This document shows positions 43,648 through 52,319 of a stretch of 64,000 nt of DNA, piece by piece. The stretch is from Phycisphaerales bacterium (GTDB lineage Bacteria; Planctomycetota; Phycisphaerae; Phycisphaerales; UBA1924), in contig JAVJNT010000001.1 in NCBI GenBank assembly GCA_040217175.1, forward strand, positions 1,364,001 through 1,428,000, in the 5' to 3' direction. How positions within the stretch are numbered: the stretch's first letter is position 1; each line of letters starts with the position of its first letter. The translations under genes were made by a program, and so were the position numbers. Below the pieces are notes generated by a model that saw only the letters and a program-made list of their open reading frames with translations, ran no database searches and was not told the DNA's origin.

Positions 43648-43837
43648 ACCGACTGCACGACCGCCAGGTCTGCACGGATGTCGGCCGAGCGACGCGATTT
43701 CCGACGGCGCGTGAGTACGCCGGCTCGTTCACGCTGATGGTTCCCAGTCGGCGCGCGACCGCGAAAGCGGCCGCCGGCAACGGAGCCGAGGCCGCGCGAC
43801 TTTCCGGCGAAGCGCCATCCAGAGAGGAAGGTGCACC

Positions 43838-45808
43838 ATGCGACAGCGCCCGATCGACGCCAGCTACCTCCGCCGCATTCCCATCATCGCAGCCATGGCA
43901 ATGGCTGGAGCACCCCTGGTGCTCGCGGATACCAAGGTAACCGGCGACGTCCCCAAGACGAACAAGCAGTGCCTGACTTTCACCGTCGAACGTGATAGCG
44001 AACTCGACACGCCGGTGCGAGACCTGCACTTCGCCAAGGGCGCGCTTCCAGAAAACTTCGAGAACCTCGAGGTCGAGGTCAAGTCCGAGGACGGCGAGGT
44101 CCTCGATGGCTGGGTCGTCGACGTGCGCAACGGCAAGGTCAACGTCTACTCGCCCGACGGCGAGATCCCCGCCGGCAAGACCACCATCAAGCTCACCATC
44201 GACAACAGCACCGAGGGCGACGACTACGAGTGGGGCACGAAGACCAGCCAGAAGACCGAGCTCTACACCACCGAGGACGGCGACCACCTGACGGCCAACG
44301 ACCACACCAACGAGACGCTCACCACCCACGGCAAGGAAGGCCACCTTGCCGCCACCATCTCGGCCGACCCACCAACTCGCACGGGCGACACGCTGCTCTC
44401 GCCGGCCACCGACCCGGCGTTCATCGAACCCTTCGCCAGCGTGTCGTGCGCCTACACCGGCAGCGAGCCCTTTACGACCGCCCCAACGAGCTGGTGGCGC
44501 AGCCTCCCGCTGGCAGACCTGGGCGTCGCCGGCGAGTTCGTCACGACCGAGGTCATCATCCCCGTCGAGGCCGCAGCTCATCCCGATGGCACCCAGGCCA
44601 TCACCGTTCGGCTCTATCTCGACCTCGACGGCGGGGCGCCGGGCATCGACGACCTCGACCTGCTCGCAGCTGCCGGCCTGTCCGCCGACGACATGGAATT
44701 GTCGACCATCAGCCTGCCCATCAGCGCGCGCCTGCCCGCCGACGCCACGCTGGTGATGGAGGTCCAGTCCGACGACGGCTCGAGCCCGGCCGACCCCGGC
44801 ACCGCTCTGGGCGGGCGTTTCTTCATCGGCGGCAACACGCTCGACCAGCCCACGCCCAGCTACTTCTCCTCGGGCCCTTGTGGCATCGAAGAGCCCGTCG
44901 ACATCCGCGACCTGGGCTTTGGCCTAAGCCTGGGCGTCCAGGTGCTCGGCTACGAGCAGCCCGGCTGCTACCCAGACCTCGACGGCGACGGATCGCTCAC
45001 GCTCTTCGACTTCCTGGCCTTCCAGAACCTCTTCGACACCGGCGACCTGCGCGCCGATTGCGACGGTTCGGGCGAACTCAACCTGTTCGACTTCCTCTGC
45101 TTCCAGAACACCTTCGACGCCGGCTGCCCGGGCTCGGCCATCGCCATCGATGCCGTTGAGCCCGACGAGGCCAGGCCGGGTGAAGAGCTGACCATCTTCG
45201 GCTCGGGCTTCGGCGACGCGGCCGACGAGATCCGCGTAATGCTCGGCGCTGACGACGCCGGCCGCGGCGGTGTCGAGGCCGAGGTACTTGACGTCTCGCC
45301 AACCGAGCTGCGCGTCCGCCTGCCCGAGACCGAGGGCGTCGGCAGCGGCGATTCCGTCGTGATCTCCATCGGCGAGGTGATCGATCCGGCGCCCTTCGTC
45401 AGCGACGTATTCGACGACATGAGCCTGGCGGCCTTCCAGGTCAACACCGACGCCATGCGGCTGGACGCCCTCTCGATCTTCTCCGACGTCGATCTGTCGA
45501 CCGAGACGGTCAAGACCGGCGTGCCGCACTGCTGGAAGGTCAGTGGCAACGCCCAACGCGGCGACACCCAGAAGGTCGTCGTCGTCATGACCAATCCCGA
45601 CGGCTCGAAGACCACGCACACCCGCAAGGCAACATACAAGGGCGACACGAGCGAATCGGATACCAGCAGCGACCTGGCCGACTGGCTCAACGGCCTGCCC
45701 GGCGTCACTGCCAGCTACGACTCGGTCAAGAACAAGATCACCGTCACGGCCACCAACGTCACGACGATCACCGTCACCACGACCGGCGGCAACCACACCA
45801 TCGAGTAG
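43838..45808 (+). CDS. exported protein with an internal dockerin pair and a TIG/IPT-like domain
   Basis: 656 aa. The ATG at 43838 follows GAGGAAGG; the signal peptide ends VLADT near residue 31. Residues ~35-370 are beta-rich with no recognised family. The dockerin pair (residues 377-430, CYPDLDGDG to DAGCP) is in the middle and carries two additional Cys in its second repeat (ADCDGSGE ... FLCFQN), suggesting an extra disulfide. A TIG/IPT-like domain follows (about 435-520: IDAVEPDEARPGEELTIFGSGFGD). The C-terminus is Thr/Val-rich (TVTATNVTTITVTTTGG) and may be a beta-strand or glycosylated region. Secreted; function unknown. It follows hutI by 190 bp and has its own terminator. Confidence 0.82.
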   Translation: MRQRPIDASYLRRIPIIAAMAMAGAPLVLADTKVTGDVPKTNKQCLTFTVERDSELDTPVRDLHFAKGALPENFENLEVEVKSEDGEVLDGWVVDVRNGKVNVYSPDGEIPAGKTTIKLTIDNSTEGDDYEWGTKTSQKTELYTTEDGDHLTANDHTNETLTTHGKEGHLAATISADPPTRTGDTLLSPATDPAFIEPFASVSCAYTGSEPFTTAPTSWWRSLPLADLGVAGEFVTTEVIIPVEAAAHPDGTQAITVRLYLDLDGGAPGIDDLDLLAAAGLSADDMELSTISLPISARLPADATLVMEVQSDDGSSPADPGTALGGRFFIGGNTLDQPTPSYFSSGPCGIEEPVDIRDLGFGLSLGVQVLGYEQPGCYPDLDGDGSLTLFDFLAFQNLFDTGDLRADCDGSGELNLFDFLCFQNTFDAGCPGSAIAIDAVEPDEARPGEELTIFGSGFGDAADEIRVMLGADDAGRGGVEAEVLDVSPTELRVRLPETEGVGSGDSVVISIGEVIDPAPFVSDVFDDMSLAAFQVNTDAMRLDALSIFSDVDLSTETVKTGVPHCWKVSGNAQRGDTQKVVVVMTNPDGSKTTHTRKATYKGDTSESDTSSDLADWLNGLPGVTASYDSVKNKITVTATNVTTITVTTTGGNHTIE

Positions 45809-45834
45809 CCCCGCTGCACACGAGCAATCCGCAC

Positions 45835-45874
45835 GGCCGCCCGCGCGATCCATTGCGCTGGCGGCCTGTTCTTT
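45835..45874 (+). terminator. intrinsic terminator between convergent genes
   Basis: Stem GGCCGCC (45835-45841) with GGCGGCC (45860-45866), extended by an inner GCGC/GCGC pairing, followed by TGTTCTTT on the plus strand. It ends the transcript of the gene stopping at 45808. Confidence 0.65.
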
Positions 45875-47706
45875 CACCCACCCCGCATGGCATCGAGCTC
45901 GGCCCACCGCGCGTACAGCGCCTGCACGCGCTGCTGGCCGGCGCCGAGTTCTTCGTACGCCTTCGCCGCCCGAGCATGGTCGCCCGCCAGAGCCGGGTCG
46001 TCCGCCTTGGCCTGCAGTTCCTCCAGCTCGGCCTCGGCCTCGAGGATCGCTTCCTCCATCCCGTCGTACTCGCGCTGGAGCTTGTACGACAGCTTGCCGG
46101 GTTTGGGCGCGCTGGGCTTCTTTGGCTGGGCCGCCGCGGGCTTGGGCGTGTCTGGTGGCAGCGTCGACTGCTCGGCCTTGAGCACCGCCGCCTGCCACTG
46201 CTCCATCGACGCGAACCACTTCGCACCGCCCTCGCCGTCCAGCGCAACGTACTCGGTCGCGATGCGCTCCAGCAGGAAGCGGTCGTGGCTCACCAGCACG
46301 ATCGCGCCCGGGAACTCCATCAACGCCCGCTCGAGCACCTCCAGCGAAGGGATGTCCAGGTCGTTCGTGGGCTCGTCCAGCAACAGCACGTCCGCCGGCA
46401 TGAGCATCAGGTTCGCGATCAGCACCCGCGCCTGCTCGCCGCCCGACAGGTCTTTGATCCTCATCGGCAATTGCTCGGGCTCGAACAGTAACCGCTTGGC
46501 CCACCCCGTGATGTGCACCCTCGAGCCCTGGTAATGCACGAAGTCGCCCACCGGCCGCAGAGCCTCTCGCAGGCTCTGGTCCTGGCCGAGCGCTTCGCGG
46601 TGCTGGCTGAACGTGACGACCTTCAACTCGTCCGCACGCTTGATCGTGCCCGAGTCGGGCTCCATATCGCCCGACATGAGCCGCATCAGCGTCGTCTTAC
46701 CCGAGCCGTTGACGCCCATCAGGCCGACGCGCTGGCCCGGGGTCAGCGTCAAATCCAGCCCCTCGAACAGCCGCTTCTCGCCGAGCATCTTCGAGACGCC
46801 GTGCAAGGCCAGGAGCTTGTTGGTCTTCCGCTCGGTCGCGTCGAAGGCGATCTGCGTCGTCTTGGTCGGTGCGGCGTTGCGCTCGGCCGTGTCCTTGAGC
46901 TCTCTTCGTCGCTCGGCCGCAGCCGTCACCTGGCTCTTGTTCCGCGTGCCCCGGCCCTTGACGCCCTGCAGCAGCCAGGCCGTATCGCGCCGTACCTTGC
47001 CCGCGATGGCCGACTGCGCCGCCGCCTGGGCCTCAAGAAACGCGTCCTTCCGCCGGACGAAGGTGCTGTAGTTGCCCTCGGCCTCGAACGCCCCGCCCGG
47101 ATACGCGGCCGACAACTCGATGATGCGCGTGGCCGTGTTCTCGAGGAAGCGCCGATCGTGCGTCACGAACACCATCGCGATGGACGAGGCCCGTACGAAT
47201 CCTTCGAGCCATAGCACGCCCTCGAGGTCGAGGTGGTTCGTCGGCTCGTCGAGCAACAACAACTCGGGCTCGCCGGCGAGTACGCGCGCGATCGACAGCC
47301 GCTTCCGCCATCCACCCGAGAGCGTCGCGACCGGCTGCTGCAAGTCCTCGAATCCCAGCTTCGTGAGCGCGATCGAGGCGCGCGTTGTCAGGTCGGTGAT
47401 GGCATCGGTCTCATGGCCGTCATCGCTCGCCAGCCCACCGCGCACGACCGACAACGGCGTCGCGCCCTCCGCGAATCGGTCGTCCTGGTCGACGTAGGCC
47501 GCCCGCAAGCCCCGCCGCCGCACCACCTCGCCGGCGTCGGGCTCCACGCTCCCGGCCAGGATCTTCATGAGCGTCGACTTGCCCCCACCGTTGGGCCCGA
47601 TGAGCCCGATCCGCTCGCCGTCCTCCACGTGCACCGACACGCCCTCGAAGAGCGTCTTTGACGGGTACGTCTTGGTCAGGTTGCGTGCGGAGAGCAGCGT
47701 GGGCAT
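45874..47706 (-). CDS. ABC-F family ATPase (Uup-like)
   Basis: 610 aa, cytoplasmic. Two ABC ATPase domains and no TM helix. Domain 1: Walker A GPNGGGKST (residues 37-45), signature LSGGWRKRLSIARV, Walker B ELLLLDEPTNHLDLEG. Domain 2: Walker A GVNGSGKTT, signature LSGGEQARVLIA, Walker B VLLLDEPTNDLDIPS. The linker between them is charged and helical (KVRRDTAWLLQGVKGRGTRNK), and the C-terminal ~80 residues form the coiled-coil tail typical of Uup. Family knowledge: ABC-F proteins act on ribosomes, and Uup also binds DNA junctions. The ATG at 47706 lies 80 bp from the divergent TPR gene start. Confidence 0.92.
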   Translation of the reverse strand: MPTLLSARNLTKTYPSKTLFEGVSVHVEDGERIGLIGPNGGGKSTLMKILAGSVEPDAGEVVRRRGLRAAYVDQDDRFAEGATPLSVVRGGLASDDGHETDAITDLTTRASIALTKLGFEDLQQPVATLSGGWRKRLSIARVLAGEPELLLLDEPTNHLDLEGVLWLEGFVRASSIAMVFVTHDRRFLENTATRIIELSAAYPGGAFEAEGNYSTFVRRKDAFLEAQAAAQSAIAGKVRRDTAWLLQGVKGRGTRNKSQVTAAAERRRELKDTAERNAAPTKTTQIAFDATERKTNKLLALHGVSKMLGEKRLFEGLDLTLTPGQRVGLMGVNGSGKTTLMRLMSGDMEPDSGTIKRADELKVVTFSQHREALGQDQSLREALRPVGDFVHYQGSRVHITGWAKRLLFEPEQLPMRIKDLSGGEQARVLIANLMLMPADVLLLDEPTNDLDIPSLEVLERALMEFPGAIVLVSHDRFLLERIATEYVALDGEGGAKWFASMEQWQAAVLKAEQSTLPPDTPKPAAAQPKKPSAPKPGKLSYKLQREYDGMEEAILEAEAELEELQAKADDPALAGDHARAAKAYEELGAGQQRVQALYARWAELDAMRGG

Positions 47707-47786
47707 CGTGGTTGTTCCGATGGGATCCCAACGATACACGCCCCGACACACGAGAACCGCGCGAGCAGTCGTTCGTACAGAGAAGC

Positions 47787-49025
47787 ATGGCACGCACGGC
47801 TCTCACCTTCGCACTCGCCCTCGCCACGGCCGCCGCACTCTTCCTGATTGGCGGCTCGACGAGCAACGGCTGCCTCTGGGACCGCGACACGCTCCGTGCC
47901 GAGGCCGCCGGTGCGCCGGGCATGGTCGAGACGATCGTCGGCCGCTTCGACCGCTTCCCACCGCTCTACTACGAGATGCGCCTCGAACGGGCCGCCGCGG
48001 ACGTGGCCGCCGATCCCACAGACCTCGCCGCCTACGACGACGCAGGCGTCGCATGCGATCGCCTCGGCCGGTACGACGAGGCCATTGCGTGGATGGCAAG
48101 GAAGCGCGCCGCGCTCGACGTTGCGCCAGAATCCGGCACCAAGACCGACCACGAGTACCGCTACCTCGCCAACCTGGGCACCTTCCACGTCCACCGCTGG
48201 CTCGCCACCGGCGCCGACCGATCAAACATGGCCGACGTCGAGCGCGCCCGCGACCTGATCGATCAGGCCATCACCCTCAACCCCGACGCCCACTTCGGCC
48301 GCGAGCGATATCAGCTCATGGCCATCGACTGGATCCTCGAACCGCCGTCCCGCTACGAATTCGATACCTCGCACGTCTCGATCCTCGAAATCGATCCGGA
48401 CTTGAACGCCTACGAAGGTCGGTTCCCCTTGCACCGGCTTACGGACAAGGGCTACGACGACGCTGCCGAGGGCTTTGCCGGCCTCGTCTCGCTGGGTAAC
48501 GGCTGGAACAGCTTCGATATCTTCTTCACGCTCGGCGGCGCGCTGCAGGGCCTGGGCGAAAGCTCGCTCGGCGCCTTGGCCTGGCTCCGAGCCGAAGAGA
48601 TCGCTCGGGACGGCGGCCGCAGCCTGCATCCCGACGCACAAGCCGAATCGTTCGAAGCCCTGGATGCCGCCCACACCAACCTCTCCAACACCGACCCCGT
48701 CGAGGCGTTCTATGAGGAAGCCCGCGCCGAGGCCGACGCCTGGCACGCCGCCCGCACCGCCTACATCACGACTCGCCTCAAGCAAGGCCAGCACCCCGAC
48801 ACCCACCCGGCCTTCTTCGCCGCGTGGGTCGAGCCCAGCACCATGCCCGCGATGCCCGACGGCCTGTTCGGCCTGGGCGGCTTCGACGAAGCCACCGTCC
48901 GGGTCGGCCTCGTCGTCGGCGGCCTCGTGCTGCTCATGATGGCCTGCACCCTCACGCTGCTCATCCGCCTCGTCCGCCGCCAGACCGTACGGCGCGATGC
49001 ACGCGGCCCCGCCCCCGCCGCCTGA
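47787..49025 (+). CDS. TPR-containing membrane protein of unknown function
   Basis: 412 aa. N-terminal signal anchor (ALTFALALATAAALFLIGG), then a long helical region with TPR-like units (AAYDDAGVACDRLGRYDEAIAWM; ERARDLIDQAITLNPDAHFGR), and a C-terminal TM helix (VGLVVGGLVLLMMACTLTLLI, about residues 380-400) followed by a short basic tail. The central domain would be on the outer side of the membrane and contains two Trp/Phe-rich segments (GWNSFDIFFTLGGALQG). No family was recognised. It lies 31 bp upstream of three coupled glycosyltransferases on the same strand and could be an assembly or export partner; that is inference. Confidence 0.62.
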   Translation: MARTALTFALALATAAALFLIGGSTSNGCLWDRDTLRAEAAGAPGMVETIVGRFDRFPPLYYEMRLERAAADVAADPTDLAAYDDAGVACDRLGRYDEAIAWMARKRAALDVAPESGTKTDHEYRYLANLGTFHVHRWLATGADRSNMADVERARDLIDQAITLNPDAHFGRERYQLMAIDWILEPPSRYEFDTSHVSILEIDPDLNAYEGRFPLHRLTDKGYDDAAEGFAGLVSLGNGWNSFDIFFTLGGALQGLGESSLGALAWLRAEEIARDGGRSLHPDAQAESFEALDAAHTNLSNTDPVEAFYEEARAEADAWHAARTAYITTRLKQGQHPDTHPAFFAAWVEPSTMPAMPDGLFGLGGFDEATVRVGLVVGGLVLLMMACTLTLLIRLVRRQTVRRDARGPAPAA

Positions 49026-49056
49026 GCATTCCACGAACGCGCACCTACCCTCGCCC

Positions 49057-50631
49057 GTGCGCATCTGCATGCTCAACTGGCCGCTGGTCTTCCACGGCGC
49101 CCGCAAGGGCGGCATCGCCGGCTACATGCAGGCCCTCGCCCTCGAACTGACCACCCGCGGGCACGACGTCACCACCATCGCAAGCGGCACCACCTACACG
49201 CCCGCGAAACGCAGCAAGCCCGGCAAGCCCGGCCCCTGCACCGCCAAGCGACACCCCGACTGGTTCGGCATCGGCGTCTACGAGATCGTCAACAGCCCCG
49301 TCCTCGCGCCGAGCCTGCTGCAATTCAACGAGCCGATGGCCGAGGTCGCCTCGCCCGAGCTCGAGCGCGCGTTCGAGCAAGTCTTGAAGCACGCCAAGCC
49401 GGACGTCATCCACGTCCAGTCCCTCGAGGGCTTCAGCCTGGGCTGCCTCGACGTCGCCCGTCGCCACGGCTGCCGCGTCGTCTACAGCCTGCACAACTAC
49501 CACGCCCTCTGCCCGCAGGTCTACCTGATGCAGGGCCACCGCACGATCTGCACCAACTACGAGGGTGGACGCGCCTGCGAGGGCTGCGTGCCCGCACCCG
49601 ACCCCGAGAAGGAGCGCGCTCGCAGGGCCGAGGCCCATCCCGACGAACCGCCCCCCTTCGACGCCAACCCCGCGCCCGCACCAAAGGTCTCGCTCCCCGT
49701 GCTGCCCGCCGATCTCGACGATCGACCCCGGGCGATCGACCCCGCCGACGACCCACGCGGCACGAGCGCCCTGCTCCGCTCGTGGCACGAGCCCCGCCGC
49801 TGGTGCATCCCCGAAGACGCCACGTGGCAACCCTTCGACAACGTCCCGCGCGCCGAGCCAACGGTCGCAGGCGAGACCACCGACTACGCAACTCGACGCG
49901 CCGCATTCATCGACCAGCTCAACCGATGCGACGCCGTCCACGCCGTCTCCAGCTTCGTCGCCGGCAAGTTCATTGCACACGGCGTCGAGCCCGCACGCGT
50001 CGAGACCATCACCATCGGCACCATCGCCAACCACCTGCGCGAACACAACGCCGAGCTCGCCTTCGACCCGCCGCCGCGCCCAACCTTTGATTCGCGACCG
50101 CTGCGTCTCGTCTTCGTCGGCGTCAACCACTGGTATAAGGGCCTGTCGATGCTCGCCGACGCGCTCGAGATGACCACGCCCGACGTGCTCCGCCACGTCG
50201 CGCTCTCGGTCTTTGCCGCGGGCGGAAAGTCCATCGAGTACCGCTTCCGCCGCCTCGAGCCCCGCCTCGCGTCCCTGCGATTCGGCTATGAGTACGGCCC
50301 GCAAGACCTGCCCTGGATGTGCGGCGGCCAGGACGTCGGCGTCGTCCCCAGCGTGTGGTGGGACAACGGCCCCCAGACCGTCATGGAGATGCAGGCCAGC
50401 GGGCTGCCCATCATCGGCGCCCAGGCCGGCGGCATCCCGGATTTCGTCCGCCACGAGGTGAACGGCCTGCTGTTCACCGGCAACGACCGCTTCGCCCTGG
50501 CCGCCGCCATCGCCCGCTGCGTGCAAGACCCAACCCTCGTCGCCCGCCTGCGATCGAACGTCCGCCCCCCCAAGACGATGGCCGCCCACGCGTTGGAAAT
50601 GGAGCCGGTTTACGCGAGAGGCGTATCGTGA
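49057..50631 (+). CDS. glycosyltransferase family 4-like, with four-Cys insert
   Basis: 524 aa from the GTG at 49057; an ATG at 48997 would add a Pro-rich leader overlapping the upstream gene. GT-B fold. The N-terminus VRICMLNWPLVFHGARKGGIAGYMQALA is the usual acceptor-domain opening. A Cys cluster C-x13-C-x8-C-x2-C lies at about residues 152-178 (CPQVYLMQGH ... CTNYEGGRACEGC), likely a metal site. The C-terminal donor domain has FVGVNHWYKGLSMLADAL, PSVWWDNGPQTVMEMQASGLPI, where the acidic E of the ExxxxxE-like nucleotide-sugar motif lies, and GGIPDFVRHEVNGLLF. It overlaps the next gene by four bases (GTGA). Substrate unknown. Confidence 0.82.
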   Translation: MRICMLNWPLVFHGARKGGIAGYMQALALELTTRGHDVTTIASGTTYTPAKRSKPGKPGPCTAKRHPDWFGIGVYEIVNSPVLAPSLLQFNEPMAEVASPELERAFEQVLKHAKPDVIHVQSLEGFSLGCLDVARRHGCRVVYSLHNYHALCPQVYLMQGHRTICTNYEGGRACEGCVPAPDPEKERARRAEAHPDEPPPFDANPAPAPKVSLPVLPADLDDRPRAIDPADDPRGTSALLRSWHEPRRWCIPEDATWQPFDNVPRAEPTVAGETTDYATRRAAFIDQLNRCDAVHAVSSFVAGKFIAHGVEPARVETITIGTIANHLREHNAELAFDPPPRPTFDSRPLRLVFVGVNHWYKGLSMLADALEMTTPDVLRHVALSVFAAGGKSIEYRFRRLEPRLASLRFGYEYGPQDLPWMCGGQDVGVVPSVWWDNGPQTVMEMQASGLPIIGAQAGGIPDFVRHEVNGLLFTGNDRFALAAAIARCVQDPTLVARLRSNVRPPKTMAAHALEMEPVYARGVS

Positions 50632-52319
50632 CCGCAACGGCCCGACCCGAACCACGGCCGACTCCAACCCCCACCGCCTTCCAGACCCACCACCAGACGT
50701 TGACCCAACACGCCCACGCATCTTCTCAGGCACACGATCGCCAGCACGCTGCCGCCGCGCCCGCCTCCTCCGCTGCGATCCCGGGCGCCGCCGTCATCAT
50801 GGTCACCTGGAATCGCGCAAGGGAGGTCCGCCGCGCCATCGAGTCCGTCCTCGCACAGCGAGGCGTCGACCCGAGCGCCATCCACCTCGTCGTCGTCGAC
50901 AACGCCTCGACCGATGGCACCACCGATGCCCTGGCCGCTTGGCTCCGCCCCGAGCGCCTCGTCCGCAACGAGACCGAGAGCGCCCACGAGCCCGCCTTCG
51001 ACATCCAATACACCGACGACTCGAACACCGTCGGCCTGGCAAGCATTACGCTCGTGCGCAACGCCGCCAACCTCGGCGGCACCGGCGGCTTCAACACGGG
51101 CTTCCAGGCCGTCGACCAGGTCCTCGCCAAGGACGCGAGCATCGACTTCCTCTGGCTGCTCGACGACGACGCCGTCGCCGACGCGCACGCCCTTGCCTCG
51201 CTCCTGCGTACCGCCGAAGAAGACCCGCACGCCGGCCTCGTCGGCTCGCGGGCCGTCGACATCGCCGACCGCCGCACGACCTACGAGACCACGATCTACT
51301 ACGACCCCCACCAGGGCCGCATGGCCGAGACGCCCCACGCCGGCCACCGCCTCGAAGCCGCGCACAACGACTGGATCTCCGACGTCGGCAACAGCCGCGG
51401 CGACCACCGATTCTCGGGCGTTCGCGAGGTCGACGTCGTCTCGGCCTGCAGCATGCTCGCACGCCGCAGCGTCGTTCAAGAGGTCGGCTACTGGGACAGC
51501 CGCTACTTCATCTACTGCGACGACGCCGACTGGTGCCTCCGCGTCGGCCGCGCGGGCTACAGGGTCGTGTGCGACCTCGACGCGGTCGTCTATCACACCC
51601 CCTGGTTCCAGAAGCTCACGCCCACGCGCCTCTACTACGCCCAGCGCAACGCCATCTGGACGATGCGCAAGGGCCTGGCCGGTGCCGCTCTACGCGCCAG
51701 CACCGCCCGTTGGATGGTCTCGGTCCTCCGCGCCAGCCTCGCCGCCAGCCTGCGCCGCCGCCGATTCCACGCCGAGATCCTCCGCCGCACCGCGCTCGAC
51801 GCCATCACCAACCGCGCCGGCCGGCTCGACGCCGCCGAGCCACCGCACGAGCCGATCGCCGACGCCATCGCGCGCCTGCACCTCGACCGCCCCGACGCGC
51901 GACTCGCCTTCCTGTGCATGACCGATGACCAGGTCGAGCTGGCACGCACGATCAAGGCATCCCTCCGCGACCGACTCGCGTCGCGATGCCCCATCTTCGT
52001 CACCATCGTGCGCCACGACGCCGGCGCCGGCGACGTGACCTACGCCCCCACCACGCGCTCTCGCATCTCCCGGCAGCTCCCCTTCCTGACCAACCCACCC
52101 GACGCGTGCGTCGTGCTCAATAACACCAACGACTTCCCGCTCGCCCGCTGCGCCGTCACGCTGCACGTCGACCATCGCGACCCCGAGCGATGCCAGGCCG
52201 AGCACGACCGCATCCCGTCGCGCGTCGCGTTCCTGGCGCGTTGGTCGACCACCGCCGCGCGCGCCGCGTGGTACGTCCTTCGTAACGCGCCCCAAGCGCC
52301 ATCGGCCCCCTTCGGATGA
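50628..52319 (+). CDS. glycosyltransferase family 2, GlfT-like
   Basis: 563 aa from a GTG at 50628 overlapping the previous stop. A Pro/Thr/His-rich N-terminal extension of about 50 residues precedes the GT-A domain. The domain has IMVTWNRAREVRRAIESVL, VVVDNASTDGTTDAL, the GlfT/WbbL-type NLGGTGGFNTGF and the nucleotide-sugar DxD site WLLDDDAVAD. CSMLARRSVVQEVGYWD and YCDDADWCLRVGRAGYRVV follow, the latter giving the conserved (D/E)D acceptor residues. The C-terminal ~200 residues carry helices and a final low-complexity tail. It is the second of three coupled glycosyltransferases and likely extends the same glycan. Substrate unknown. Confidence 0.88.
   Translation: MTATARPEPRPTPTPTAFQTHHQTLTQHAHASSQAHDRQHAAAAPASSAAIPGAAVIMVTWNRAREVRRAIESVLAQRGVDPSAIHLVVVDNASTDGTTDALAAWLRPERLVRNETESAHEPAFDIQYTDDSNTVGLASITLVRNAANLGGTGGFNTGFQAVDQVLAKDASIDFLWLLDDDAVADAHALASLLRTAEEDPHAGLVGSRAVDIADRRTTYETTIYYDPHQGRMAETPHAGHRLEAAHNDWISDVGNSRGDHRFSGVREVDVVSACSMLARRSVVQEVGYWDSRYFIYCDDADWCLRVGRAGYRVVCDLDAVVYHTPWFQKLTPTRLYYAQRNAIWTMRKGLAGAALRASTARWMVSVLRASLAASLRRRRFHAEILRRTALDAITNRAGRLDAAEPPHEPIADAIARLHLDRPDARLAFLCMTDDQVELARTIKASLRDRLASRCPIFVTIVRHDAGAGDVTYAPTTRSRISRQLPFLTNPPDACVVLNNTNDFPLARCAVTLHVDHRDPERCQAEHDRIPSRVAFLARWSTTAARAAWYVLRNAPQAPSAPFG

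Noticed and set aside
43741-43837. Structured GC-rich leader before the internal-dockerin gene, considered as a c-di-GMP riboswitch
   Set aside because: A GCGGCC/GGCCGC stem and a GAAA loop are present, but the conserved GEMM core was not found; GC-rich DNA gives such stems readily.
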